64,000 bases of DNA. Origin: Euwallacea fornicatus. Lineage: Eukaryota > Arthropoda > Insecta > Coleoptera > Curculionidae. Position numbers and translations under genes: made by a program. Shown here piece after piece: positions 12,772 to 25,200 of this stretch (within the stretch, counting starts at the first letter, position 1; every line of letters starts with the position of its first letter). The stretch is taken from the NCBI RefSeq assembly GCF_040115645.1, contig NC_089544.1, forward strand, positions 1,922,001 to 1,986,000, read 5' to 3'. The notes beneath the pieces are model-generated. The model worked only from the letters and a program-made list of their open reading frames with translations. It had not been told where the DNA came from and did no database searches.

Positions 12772-15381
12772 ATGGAAGAAGCAGGTGTTAGTGCTATAAA
12801 AGCTGAGTAAGTCAATATTTTGCAGTTGTATAAAATGGTTACTTATAATAACATAGATAACTATCATGCATACATCCTGCATCCACTACTTTGACCACTT
12901 TAACATTGACTCCTTTTAGATACATTCTACCAGAACAAGAACGTAAAATAAATCTTGATCATGTATCAGACAAAGATAGAGCCTTGTTAGAAGAAACACA
13001 GCAAAGTAATGGTGAGCAGATCCATGACCTAGATGACACAGAAGAAAAAGATGATGACAGTTCGCTAGCTACAGCAGATGGTGAGACTCGGCCAAAAAAA
13101 CGCCGCTTTCAGCAGACAAAGAAATTTAAGGGTCAAAACAAAAAAAGGGGGCCTACATTTGCAATTGATAGAAAAGAACAACTCTGTGACTCTTTGGTAC
13201 ATTTGAGAGAGGGAGAAACAATAACAGAATGTCCGCGCAATGCCTGCCCTAATAGCCATAACATAGATGAATTTCTGAAAAACAAACCTGCTGATATAGG
13301 TCCAAACTGTTATCTTTTTGAAACATTTGGGAAGTGTTCGAGGGGCTTGGCATGTAGATTTGGAAAAAGTCATATTACAGCTGATGGCAGAGATGTTATT
13401 GATCAGAAAAAGTATGATATTTACAATAGTAAAGGACCTTATGTTAAAAATCAGTTGGATAAGGAGGTCCAGTGGGCATTGCGCAAGAGAACCTATAACT
13501 TTGATTTGGCTGAGAAACTCATTCACTGCTATGATCAAGGTGCTAGAACTATGAGACCTTCAATGACACCTGATGAGGTAAGAAATGGTATAATATACAC
13601 CAAAGTTGTGAGTCAAACTGTATATTTTAGTTCTACACATTTTTGAAACAGCCCAGCAAGAAGACATTTGGAGCTGTGACTGATGAGGATATTATCAAGC
13701 TTAAGTCTCAAGAGAAAAAAACCATTCCATGGGCCGACAAATTGTACTTAAGTCCCTTGACCACTGTAGGAAATTTGCCATTTCGAAGAATATGTAAGGA
13801 ATTTGGAGCTGAGATAACTTGCGGCGAGATGGCGATGTGCTCTAGCTTGTTACAAGGAATGCCTCAAGGTATATCACATATTTTTATTGTTATTTGCATG
13901 TTATAACAAGCTTATTCTCATTACCTACTTATACATAACATTGCCGGAGTTTGAGCATCCCAAAAAAGAAACAAAATGTATAAAGACTCAAAACATTCTT
14001 TTACTTCTCAATAATGTTTAAACGAATTTAAAACCAACAGTTTCTTTAAGAATGGGCCTTGATGAAAAGACATCACACCGAAGATATTTTCGGAGTACAG
14101 CTCTGCGCCAATAATCCGCATCTGTTGGCCAAATGCGGACAGTTGATTGAAAAAGAATGTGACGTTGATTTCATTGACCTAAATGCTGGATGTCCCATTG
14201 ATTGGGTATTCAAACGGGGTGGAGGTAGGTATTTATTGGTTATGTAACAAGCATGTGATGTTCTACGGCTGAATGTGAGTCATTCGTTAATGCGGGCCAT
14301 TAATGAATGATTTTCTTTTGAACCAAAAATATACCCTCATTAAGTACCATTGAAACAAGAACCCTGTTTTAGGAAGTGGACTTTTACTAAGACCGAAAAT
14401 CTTGGAATCATGTGTTACAAATTTAAGTGACATTCTAAGCATTCCAATGACCATTAAAACCCGAACTGGCGCATATAAAGACGAAAATGTTGCCCATGAG
14501 TTGGTATACACAATAATCTCAACGAAAAACATTAAGATATTTCAGGATTTTCTAAAATCAATTTACAGGCGCTGTCCCTCAAGAATTGGGGTGTGTCCTT
14601 AATTACAGTTCACGGGCGGTCTAGAGAACAAAGATATACGAAATCTGCTGATTGGGCTTACATAAGACAAGTGGCCATTAACGCGGCTCCTGTACCGGTA
14701 TTTGGGTGTGGAGATGTGTTGAGTTTTGACGATTATGCAAGGGTGAGGTGAGTTGAAAATCTTTACAGCGATCTGACTAGTTGGCTATTACCCTGTGCCA
14801 ATCATCGTGTGTATGTATATCAAAAGTTCCATTTGGCGAGAAATCTCTATTCTCCTCCTATTCGACGGGACGTATAAATTGATATTTCGTTACAATGGAA
14901 CAGTGCAAGACATATTATTCATTGTCAATTCTACTATGATTTCTGTTAAAGAAAAGAATCTCCCGAAGTCGCTGGAGTGATGATCGGTCGCGGGGCCTTG
15001 ATCAAACCGTGGATCTTCACGGAGATTAAGCAGCAAAAGCTGTGGGACATCTCGAGCACGGAACGATTTGAAATTTTGAAGAAATATGTAAACTACGGTT
15101 TAGAACATTGGGGATCGGACAGTAGGGGGGTGGAAAACACACGACGTTTTATATTGGAATGGTTATCGTTTCTGTGTAGATATATTCCGGTTGGTTTATT
15201 GGAAAGGCCCCCCCAAAAAATGAACGAAAGGCCACCTTATTACAGGGGGAGGGACGATCTTGAAACTCTGTTTGCGTCACCATCTGCGGCAGACTGGATT
15301 AAAATAAGCGAAATGTTGTTGGGAAAAGTTCCCGAAGGGTTCAAGTTTATACCAAAACATAAGGCTAATTCGTATCAGTAA
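12772..15381 (+). CDS. DUS3L: tRNA-dihydrouridine(47) synthase, DUS3L family
   Basis: This flavoenzyme reduces uridine to dihydrouridine at position 47 of the tRNA variable loop. Seven exons (12772-12806, 12920-13577, 13652-13868, 14051-14224, 14373-14503, 14569-14747, 14952-15381) sum to 1824 nt, or 607 aa, close to human DUS3L. The N-terminal third is acidic and Lys-rich and carries CCCH-type zinc fingers ([10 protein letters not shown], then [10 protein letters not shown] with CRFGKSH). The catalytic barrel starts near residue 245. The catalytic Cys is at about residue 351 in NAGCPIDWV, followed by GGGSGLLL, the phosphate-binding segment [11 protein letters not shown] and FGCGDVLSF. The C-terminal part includes [11 protein letters not shown] and the family-typical YGLEHWGSD. 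The gene is intact. Confidence 0.95.
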
Positions 15382-15857
15382 GTGCGTTTTTCAAGACTGC
15401 CAGAAGTATAATGGTACGACAGAACATATTTCTCATAGAGAAACCGGGCGGCTAAATGTCCCAGTATTGTGTTGCAAACACAACTAGTTATGGGCGGCAG
15501 AATGGTTAATGCAAGTTCCTGTGGGGCAGATGGCAGTTTCTCAGAGAAAAATATACACGGCAATACCGAGTATTGTTAGTTCCTTATTATTGTAGATACA
15601 TACTCAAGTTGAATATCTAGTTTTTTTAAAACTATTATGCTTTCTGTCAGTATGAATTAAGTATAAAATGCATTTCTAAGTCTTGTTTTATTTTAATAGC
15701 AGTGGTTACAACATCCGGAAAAAAGTAGGCCTTCATTAACTCGCAAAAAAATGGTATATTTGATTGAATACTATATTACGACGGAAAAACCAGCCATGTA
15801 CTGATTTGTAACGTAGTAGCTCCCCTACATATGAGTATTAATTGTAAGCCCCAATTA

Positions 15858-18379
15858 CTACCTCTCGTCTTTTGCACTTCTTTGGTCTTGTAGATATTGC
15901 AATAGATCATTCAAACCACTAAATTCTGTTCTTCCTTGAGGTTCATTATTTTTTGGTATTGCTGGTAACATTTGACCCATTTTTAAGCGAAATTCTTCAA
16001 ACTGAAAATCAAACAGAATGACAACACTGTCTCAAAGAAAAAATATCCGTAATATTTAATAATGCCAAAACTTCAAAAATATAACATTCAAGCTGACTCA
16101 CATTTTTCGCCCCAGATAGTTTCCATATGGTATAGAATAAAATGCCACAGCCTGCAAACGCATATACAGATCCCCATCCAAGAGCTCTTAATGCTAAACT
16201 GGCCCCTGTTTCTGGTAGTTCTTTTGATGGCAGCATACCCTTGCTGAAGTATTTTGGATCTTGTTTTTTGGCTGCTGCCACTGTCGCTCCAAATCCGAAA
16301 ACTGCAGATGCACCCGAGACTGTAGCCAAAAAGAGGGCAGCTAAAGACAGAAAAATTTGCTCGTAATTTGTAGTACAACACCTTTTTATTATGCCGACTA
16401 TCCTGTATTATTATTTGCTTTAGTGTGGTAATGGGTAATTTGGGTGATTGAAACAAATTATTACTTAATTTTTTAATTAATTAAAGAAAAATACATTTCT
16501 CAACGGCCAATGAATAAATTATGCCTCTAAGGTCGTAAATAGTGCTTGCCTTTTCGTGATGGCCACTTGGGGGTTCATTTCCTCAAGCCTCATGAATACA
16601 TAGTCGGCAAATGCCCGATTAGCATTTGCCGGCCTTATAGAGGTATTATTTGTCACAGATTGAAGGGAAGAAGATAGTATGTCCTTTACCAAGCTTAGAA
16701 TTCCCTCTGGTTCGTTTTGTCCTCCCGTTTTTCTCTTTTTACTTGGTATACCTAAAAACGGTTACTTTTAGTTTCAACGCTATTGACATTTCTTACGTGA
16801 CGAACCTTCAAAATCGTCCCTGGATGACGATGGGCTAGTACCTCTTGATGTGAAGGGAGTAGCACCCTGTAACTCAGGGGTAGTAACCTCTATATCATCC
16901 TCAGATTGGTTTGTTGGTGGAGAAGAGTTTACCGTGTTGTCCATAGACCAGAATGGAGGAGCCGTAAATGACCTACTTAATGTATCTTTTTCTGCCTGTT
17001 GATTCTTGTTACTTGTGTACATTCTGAAGAAGGGAAAAACGTAATTGATATATTTTTGCTGCATACTAGTGAAATTTACATACTTCCTGGGTTTGCTGTA
17101 TTTTCCGTAAAACAACATGGCATTAAAATATTGCCAGTTTGATTCAGGGGCTTCAGGTCCAAATTTTGCCTTATTTTTTTCTTTAATGAAACGATCCCTT
17201 AAGGATTTCCAGGTTCTTTGGCAATCTTCAACTAAAACGAAAAATGCATATGCTATTGTATATATTAGAAAACCAGTTACCAGGGCAGTTTAAAATCAAC
17301 GCAATTTCTTCCCAAGCCAAAGCCTTTTTCTTCGCATTTTTGTAATCTTTGTGAGCGGTGTTAAAAACAAATTCATATTGCTTGATAGTTTCCACCAGCA
17401 GCCCCACATCTAATTTGGTTTCAGCAGATACTTCAACTAAAAAAAAAAAAACAAAAAAAACTGATGGGTTTGTTTCTTGTTGGCTAATTACTTGGCTAAG
17501 GTTTGGAATGAAATTACTAATTTACTGATATTAAAGATCTATTAAGATACATCCATACTTCTTAGACATTCTAATAATTCAATTAATCCAAGTTAAATAA
17601 TGCAAATTATCCAAAAATCAGTAACATCACTCCGTGCCTCTGATCCGGTCCTTTTTATAGGCCCTTTTTGCCTTTTAATTCTAGAATTTTTCATATATAT
17701 TCTCAGCTCTTACCTAAGTACTTGTGCGGCACGTTTATCGCTCTCCGTGGATTTATGAGCTTAATTCATATTTACATCTTCTTGTTTTTTGTGATAAGTA
17801 TTATTCATTAGTCACTGCTTGGATTTACAGGCTTTAGAGCCAAAGATTTAGCTTCCAAAATGAAACGCCAGTGCGACTCTATTCCCATGAACGCCACAGA
17901 CCATCACGGACACAATTAATTACAAAGCCAAATGAAATCAGACTCACATCAAAACTTTGTACACCATTGTACTTCATTACTTAGTGTTTCCATATTATTG
18001 TTTCAGCCTTCTTTTCCTGTGCCATTCCTCGCCTTGTTCCTACTCCCTATGTTATTTTCACCCCAATTATCACACTAGAACACTTGAATTCAATACCACC
18101 CCAGCATACACAACTGTCATGTCACTGAACTACACAACACATGTCATTAACCATTGCTGAAACTGCAAGGATAAACAGAAGATGTTTAGGTGAGCCCGTT
18201 TCAATAATACATATCAGCTTTCTGGACCATACCAATTGATATAGTTCCTGCAGAAATAAGATTGGGCCATGTTGTAAACTAAACAATTTATTTTTGAAGC
18301 AGCATGGTTAATTTATATTCTTGTTCTTAATTTTATAAAGTTTGGTTTAGAAACACTACTTATTCTTCAATGTGTAAAC

Positions 18380-18420
<41 letters not shown>

Positions 18421-18945
18421 GAATTTGTGTCTGAGCTGATGTAACCAGTGTGAAAATTCTTCCAACAAAGAAGCAAGCTAATTCCAGATAATTAGAAATA
18501 TGTGTGTGTAGTATTCGGTGCTAGACAGGGTGTTTTGGAAAGAATATGGATTTTTTAAGAAATTAAAGAAATACTAAATTTCAACAAACAGTGGAAAAAT
18601 AACTTGTCTAAACAGTTGTTATTAAAGTTATTGTCACTCGGCAGTTATATTTATTTATGCTGATTAGAATGCCCTGTTCTTTGCGTCTACCTCTAGGAGT
18701 TACTGAGATTCCTATACAATCATTGAAATCTATCTACCCTGTATAATGCATTCTGATTTAACCCACCTGCATTCTACACGGTCCTAATCACGTATTTGAG
18801 GGTCTGGAATTGTTTTTTTTTCTGTTGGAAGGGATCTACTGGTATCAGTTAAGTTTCCAATCAAACTGTTGTTCCTACCTTTAACCTTAAAATCTTTTGA
18901 ATATGTCTCTCCATTCTGTTCTGCAACACTTGCCTCGTTTGCCAT
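15858..18945 (-). CDS. TMEM242: TMEM242 homologue (mitochondrial ATP synthase assembly factor)
   Basis: TMEM242 is a small inner-membrane protein needed to assemble the c-ring of mitochondrial ATP synthase. Three exons (18945-18879, 16340-16102, 16001-15858) sum to 450 nt, giving 149 aa against 141 in human. The family pattern is clear: KKQDPKYFSKG, then LALRALGWGSVYAFAGCGIL, with a C-terminal MLPAIPKN. Two membrane segments are visible, at about residues 23-45 and 70-95. Exon 1 encodes MANEASVAEQNG and ends SKDFKVK; spliced to AALFLATVSG it mirrors the human start of the first membrane helix. The first intron is about 2.5 kb and contains the MADF/BESS gene. The assignment of exon 1 rests on phase and similarity, not on transcript data. 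Confidence 0.85.
16519..17436 (-). CDS. MADF/BESS-domain putative transcription regulator, nested in the TMEM242 intron
   Basis: MADF domains are Myb-like DNA-binding modules expanded in insects, and BESS motifs mediate protein contacts. The exons found are 17436-17281, 17231-17084, 17023-16806 and 16751-16519. The MADF domain covers the first two (LVETIKQYEFVFNTAHKDY, then CQRTWKSLRDRFIKEK and WQYFNAMLFYGKY). A Ser/Thr-rich linker and a basic KKRKTG follow. The C-terminus (RAFADYVFMRLEEM, then ITKRQALFTTLEA) fits a BESS motif. The first coding exon is uncertain: the first exon seen starts with two bases of a codon, and TMEM242 exon 1 (18945-18879) would complete it in frame to give 273 aa. 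An independent start exon was not found. Confidence 0.75.
18382..18416. repeat. (AT)n microsatellite
   Basis: About 17 AT dinucleotides lie inside the TMEM242 first intron, upstream of the MADF/BESS exons. Confidence 0.95.
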
Positions 18946-19848
18946 TATCACAGTAACTACTCAAGTTTAAGGCCGAAATGAGAGTTTAAGAGTTTTAATT
19001 TGATTTATTTCGAAGTCTTCATCGTAAATATTTATGTTCGAAATTCATCTTTCACGATTTTAACATAATAAATAAGATTAATGAAGTCATATCACATCAC
19101 TTCGGGAATACTCGGCCTTGTTCGGCCTAAAACGCAAGACTTTTTACTCCAGGCGGCAGCACCACTGAAGCCTCGTTGTCGATTTGTGACATCGACGCTG
19201 TTGTCGGTTACGCGTTTTTTGCATATTTATCCTGATAACGGATTCCTCTGTGAGGTCGCGAATAACTGATGAACGTTCCTGGACGTTAGTATCGGCGGAA
19301 TCTCGTCCGAAAAATCCACATTGTGCAATTCAAATTAATATTTAGGAAAGATTAAATCAACTGTTGTCAACGATTCAATTTTTTATTAACGCGACAGTAG
19401 CAATATCTACAAATACATATTTTGGTGCAGAAAAAAAAATGTTGCGGCTGCGCATAATCTACATATCTATCTAAATGTTTCAGGCTTCAAACTAAGCTTA
19501 AAACGAATTTCAAACTTTCAAATATTTTCTAATATACAGGGTGGCCATTTTTCGTTGGTTTTACGGAGCGCAGGGTAAAATTGTAAGAAGAGTTGCGGCC
19601 TTGAAATGTGAGCTCCCTGAATTGCTTCCCATGTCGTTTCAATAGGAGTTGTCGTCTTAGCCCTTAAAGCTCCAGTTGTTGAATACCCTAGTCTCTTGTC
19701 ATGATTTGATTTCGTACGATATCGCCGCCATGAATTAGTGCCTAATTTGCAAAAATGGCAGAAAAAAGGGTAAAAATGATGCGACATCCACTTCTTCTGG
19801 ATAGTTCTAGATAAATTTTTTTTTACGTTCAATAAAGTTCGTCCCAGT
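18946..19848. other. Spacer between TMEM242 exon 1 and the last channel exon
   Basis: About 0.9 kb with no convincing coding exon. It holds a copy of the TATACAGGGTGGCC-type repeat terminus at 19533-19546. A minus-strand frame running away from that copy looks like repeat sequence, not a gene. Confidence 0.5.
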
Positions 19849-21511
19849 TCACCGTAAAAACGAAATAATAGGCGGTTCCTTTCTTTTTCGATTTGTGTTT
19901 CTCGTGCCTCTAGCCACGTGACATATTATTCTCAAGGTCAGAAAGTAAAATAGCTCCATTAAACTTAAAAAACTGAAGCCCAGACACAAACTTAGCAATC
20001 CGCCTACATTTGCTGTAAAAAATGTATAGTTTAGCAGTTATTCAGTGGCCATACAAAGAGTGTACTTGCATAAAATTTCTGTAAATCCATACAATTCACT
20101 TTTCAACTCCTTTGTAAACTTTGAGTTGTAAAAGAAGAACTGGACTACTGCCATGTTTTTACTAAAAAAATTCTTAAATATTAAAAACCTCTTCATGTGG
20201 GAGCTGGCTTACGCAAAGTATTTGTTACTCAAACTGGAAATAACAACATCCTTCGAAACTTCTTTCGATAATTTGGCATAAGATTTAGATTCGGAATATT
20301 GAACAAAGTAGCAAGACGGAAGACAGTGGCAAGAAGAGCTAAAATTGCGAATTAAAATCGAATCGTTGATAGAAATTGCAGAGGAAGCTTCATTAAAGAG
20401 CAGAAGTTCGTCTATTATAGCCCGCGATGAACTTTTGATCCCCACTGTATAAATATAAATTTAAAATTAGTCTCTTCTGAATTATTTACCCGTTTCCGTC
20501 TACAGTCTCCATATCAATTTTCGCCTGTTCGACGCATTGCTTTTCGATTTTGCCGCAGTATCTAATCAGCGAATTTTCTGAAATAATAATAAATCAACAA
20601 TATCGACTAATTACAACACGAAAAAATTTCATTTTGAAATAGACCTTGTCACCTTGGAAGACTCGACTCTGACATTTTTTGATCGATGGAAGAAAAGTAG
20701 GGACGTTACGGCCAACGAGACGCATTTCATTTGTGAACAGGATATATGTGTTGTTCATTCGTCATACAACTTATATGTGATGTCATAGCGGCGGTGTTGT
20801 AAATTTCTCGCAAAAACGTTGCTGATGATGCCTTCACATCCACAAGAAGACTCGGCTGATAGTCATTTTATAAATTTAGATAAATATAACACTAGAAAAT
20901 GTACTAAAAACTGTTCTTCTCCCTACTGAAATTCAGTACTTACTTTTATATGTATATATTATCAATTTTAAATGTGTTTAAAGTGATGTTAAATTCTGAT
21001 AAAATTTATCCCGTTGTAAATTTGGCATCACTGTTAATTTTGTGTTCTCACTCATTGGTGACGTGAAAGCAAAACTATAACGCGTTAATTGTACGTTCGG
21101 TATCATGAGCTGCAGTATGCTCCGTTCACAATTTAAATGTGTCTCGTTAGAGTTGAATTCTTTGGTTTTTATTCGATTTTGCCCTTTCTTCAAAGGTAAC
21201 AGGATCTATTTATGTTTTAAGTGGACAGCAATTATATATTAAAATAACTCATCACATATCTTTTTTTTATGATGGTTTTTATTTAATGTCCAAACTACAC
21301 GCCACTCTGATAAAGATCACTGTGCGAATGTTTCCTTATCGAGTCTGTCACCCTAAAGGGCTTCTGAACTCCTAAACAATTAAATTGAATAACTGAACTA
21401 GTCGGCGTGCTAAATTAAGGCTTACTTGGCAAGTAGTAGGGAATGCATCTGCAGGAATTCAATGTGTAATTCGATTGGCATTCATGAAGACAATTTTGCT
21501 GGCTGTAGGTC
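19849..21511 (-). CDS. ppk-like: Cassette B: second copy of the pickpocket 3' half (alternative terminal exons)
   Basis: Five exons (21511-21426, 20577-20490, 20338-20213, 20161-20070, 20012-19849) parallel cassette A one for one. They encode RTYSQQNCLHECQSNYTL with CIPYYLP, then YCGKIEKQCVEQAK, then CHCLPSCYF, then AVVQFFFYNSKF, and the pore helix NVGGLLSLCLGFSFLSLMEL plus a tail ending PPIISFLR. Lengths are 86, 88, 126, 92 and 164 nt against 86, 91, 129, 86 and 170 in A. Reading frames are open and entry phases identical. No 5' half lies between 21511 and the end of cassette A, so the simplest reading is alternative splicing from shared exon 7 (25171), giving a 547-aa isoform. The fourth intron uses a GC donor (TTTTAT/GCAAGT). 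A decayed partial duplicate is possible but unlikely, as no frame is broken. Confidence 0.8.
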
Positions 21512-22291
21512 CTGTAAGAAAAAAGCGCCCGGGTATAATGCGGGAGTTAAATATCTCAGGAATAGATATGTATGGTTTAATGGGCACTTTTCGTTGAGAA
21601 TACCCGAACCCCACATATCTGCATTATTTCAATCAACGCGGCCTCCATACCGCCCTATAGCCTGGAGGTTTTCTTGGCCGCCCTGTATCGTTATATGGTG
21701 CATTATACCGCTTCAATTTATTTTAATGATTTTATAAGAACAAATGAGCCATTAACAGAAAATAAGTCACATTCAAAATTTGGGGGGAGTACGCCTTAAT
21801 GTAAATTTTAGGGTGAATCATATTATCGACCGGTTAAAATATTGTAATACAAATGCTGTATTGTTGAGATCGTTGCGAATAGGAAAAGCGTGCGTTGATG
21901 TGAATTAAAGGAAAATGCACACTGATGTGGACTTAAGGTCGATTTATCTCGTTGATCAGGCCAAATACACTATTCATTTAATGTTGTTAAGATTAGTATT
22001 GTCGAGATCGCTGCGTGCTGATGTGCTAGCTTCCGATCTTTCTTTGGGCTTAAACGGCGACCTTTCCACACATACGCAATTCTATTGTACGTGGTAGGAA
22101 TTGTGGCAAAATCGCTAAGGGGCTCAAGACATGCACGAGTTCTGTTTTTAGATCTCGAAGGGATAGAGAGAAATCCGATTGTTGCAGTATTGCAAATGTA
22201 CGAGTATTTTATTTGACACAAACTTGGTTCAAACACATTTATGCCTTAAATCGAAAGTTATTAAAAATATTCACGTCATTATTTGTTGCGT

Positions 22292-25200
22292 TCAATGCGA
22301 CAAAACCTCGAGTGATGGAACTTCAATAACACGCTGTTTATAGGCTTTGCGCTTCTTTTTGGCGTATAAGCACAGGACTCTCAGAGATGCAAAATAAGTC
22401 AATTCTATGATAGATAGTATGCTCAATCCCAACCACAGTCCAAGGATACCTCCAACATTTGCTAAAAAAAAGGAATAAATTTAAGGAAAATAAATAAATA
22501 AATAATTTTTGCTTTTATTTTTCGTGTATGAAGTCATCATTATTTTGAAGCTTTTTTATTAGTACTAAAATGTAAAATAAAAAAAAAAACACAAGATTTG
22601 TCCAATGCGTCTGAACTGATGATATCCAGCATGGGGATCTCGTAAACGATGAAATAAAGATGTATAGGCATCTACGTGGTAATCAGTCCGAAAATCATCT
22701 TTACTTACATAAAACTTCTGGAGCATCATAAAGGAAATCCTTTACTCGTTTCTGAGATACTGATTGGCTAAAGTAAAAATGGACCATCGCTAGGCTAAAA
22801 TGGAGAAAACATTTTGGGAAGTGCGTTGGTACCATTAATATTCTATAAGAAGCGTATTCTCTCTCTTAAACTCAAATTACATTCCGTCCCGAGTTTTAAT
22901 AATTGAAAGTACGGGGTGTCTCCAAATTGATGGTTTACAGGGTGTCTCAAAGCCGGTGGTTTTACGCTGCGTTTTAACTGTCAGTGAAATAATACACACA
23001 CAGTTTTCTCACTAATGCGGTCAGTTTTTATGGAACGAAAGTAGACAAGGATAGAAAACTTTTCCCTTCTTGGTTTCGTAGATACAGGCTGTTTTCAAAA
23101 CCTCTGCCTCAAGGCACAGGTCGGCCGGCTCGCCCACCAGATTTTTCCCCATTGGATTATTATTTTTGAGGAATTATTAAAAACTCTTTTATAAATATGG
23201 AGCCACCGATATCAATGAGTTGCGAAGGATGACCATAACGTTAAGGGTCGGAAGAAGGAGAAGGGACGTTTTAGGACCAATGCGAAGACGCATAGGTCTG
23301 TGTTTGGAGGGGTGGGGGTGGGGGTGGGGGTGGGGGGGGGGGGGGGGGGGGTGAACCCTTCGAGTGTCTCGCATGCGCGTTTTTATTTACTTGTTTAAGT
23401 GGTCGTCAAGTATTGTCAAAAAGCTAAAAAAATTTTTCCAACGATTTAGATTATATAAAAGTGTACATATAGGGATTCCATGAAAAGTACTATGGATTTT
23501 GCTGCACCCCATACGTAAATTTATATAACAGGCTAAAAGTGGATGTAATCGTTACGTTTTAACCGGTCTTTAAATCTACGTGGTATTAGGCGAAAAACAC
23601 ACACACAAACCTTCTAGTGTCGTTCAATGTAACACTATAACCGTTGAAATTGCTAGGCCAAAGGGGGCTCTCAGACGACACTTGCTTATAGACAATTTCG
23701 AAACAGGCAGGCTTGCACTGACAGTCACCATCTAAATAACTAAATGTTCGATTCGTAGAGTGAACAAAAAAGCGGTTTAAAATTAATATTGATAAAAAAA
23801 TAAATAAGCAGGAACCTACCCAGGAATGCGCACTCAATAATCGAGTTTATTTTTTTTTTGGTTCTTACCTTTTGTTTTTTAGATCAGTAATATGGATTTT
23901 CACCCTTCGAGTACAATTAGCATTCGATAGAGTCTCGCAAAACGGCGATAAATTGTTTTCTGAAATTGATAATCGTGATAGTTGCGAGAAAATTGTGAAA
24001 ATTCGCACAACGTTTCGTTGGATGACGAACGTCAATGGCTCAAGACTTACTTGGTAGGTAGTACGGAATGCAGTTGCATTCCCTTAAAGTGTAATTTGAT
24101 TGACACTCTTGCAAACAGTTTCTTTGGGTGTAAGTCCTAAAATGGAAATAACGTTTTAGGGAAAATCTCTAGTCGAAGTCGTGCCAAAATCGTGTGTTCA
24201 AGTCGCGTTGAAAACGCGTTTTTTTGCACGTTTTGCTCAATTTTACGCTGCTTTTTTTTTCATTTTTGTTCTTTCCTTTTTGCGCAATTTGCAATTTTTT
24301 CTGCTCCTTCTTTGCTCGGTCTAAGTTTTTTTTTTGTGCTCCTTTTTGTACTGTTTGCAATTTCTTGCGCTCTTTTTGTCCTATTCGCAACTCTTTGTGC
24401 TTTTTTTGCTCGCCCTAAAGTTTTTCTACCGTTTTCTTGCACTGTTTGCAATTTTTCGCGCTCTTTTTTTCTCCGATTTTTTTGCATAATTTTTAAACGT
24501 CTTTTAATTTTTGTTTGCACGCGACTCAAGGGCACGACTTGGACACGACGAAACACTCATACACGCTGTATATTATTTCTTCTCGCGTATCGTTTTAGTA
24601 CGGTTAGATCAATGAGCTGTGCGCTCGCCAAAAGGGGCGTAAAGTGATTTAAATATTTGGAGATTTATGACTCCCGCCGTCACAAGAGGTGATTTTCAAA
24701 AGTTTCTTTTTTCTTTTTCTTACCGATATTATTACTTTTTAATCACTCCTGTAAGCGTGGTTTTCAACTGGCAATAAAAACACTACGCAATACTGTAATG
24801 TGTATTTTTTAAAACGACGTAATCGCAACGTAAGTTAATCTACCGCATCCGATGGATTAAAGAAGTTATGAAAAAAATGAAATCTGAGCTTTAATAATTC
24901 ATTTATACTTACCTAGTTAGGTCTTCACTCCGGGGCACGAAATTTCACTCAAAGTAGCTAGTTACAGGTTTTCGCAAATAATTCGAATTTTTAGATACCG
25001 AATATGTCGCACATGGATCGCAAATGAAAAAAAAATATATTATAGGCGGAATTAATGTTGAAAATTTAATTAATGCAACTGTAAATTGCAAGCAAAAATC
25101 ACACAACCCCTGCACTCCCAAATCACACATCCTGTAGATAATTGATATTGACATGTCAATGCGATTTTACCTGTAGTACTGCAGTGGTCGCTCATTGGAA

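Noticed and set aside
19518..19832. 104-residue minus-strand frame beside the last channel exon
   Set aside because: Begins at a TATACAGGGTGG repeat terminus and has no family resemblance; treated as repeat sequence.
21970..22236. 88-residue minus-strand frame between channel cassettes A and B, considered as a missing 5' exon of a separate channel gene
   Set aside because: It has none of the DEG/ENaC N-terminal motifs (no membrane helix, no FPAVTICN-like segment).
24192..24647. 151-residue Cys/Phe-rich open frame (plus) with an overlapping Lys-rich frame on the minus strand
   Set aside because: Both are translations of a T-rich degenerate repeat inside a channel intron; composition alone explains them.
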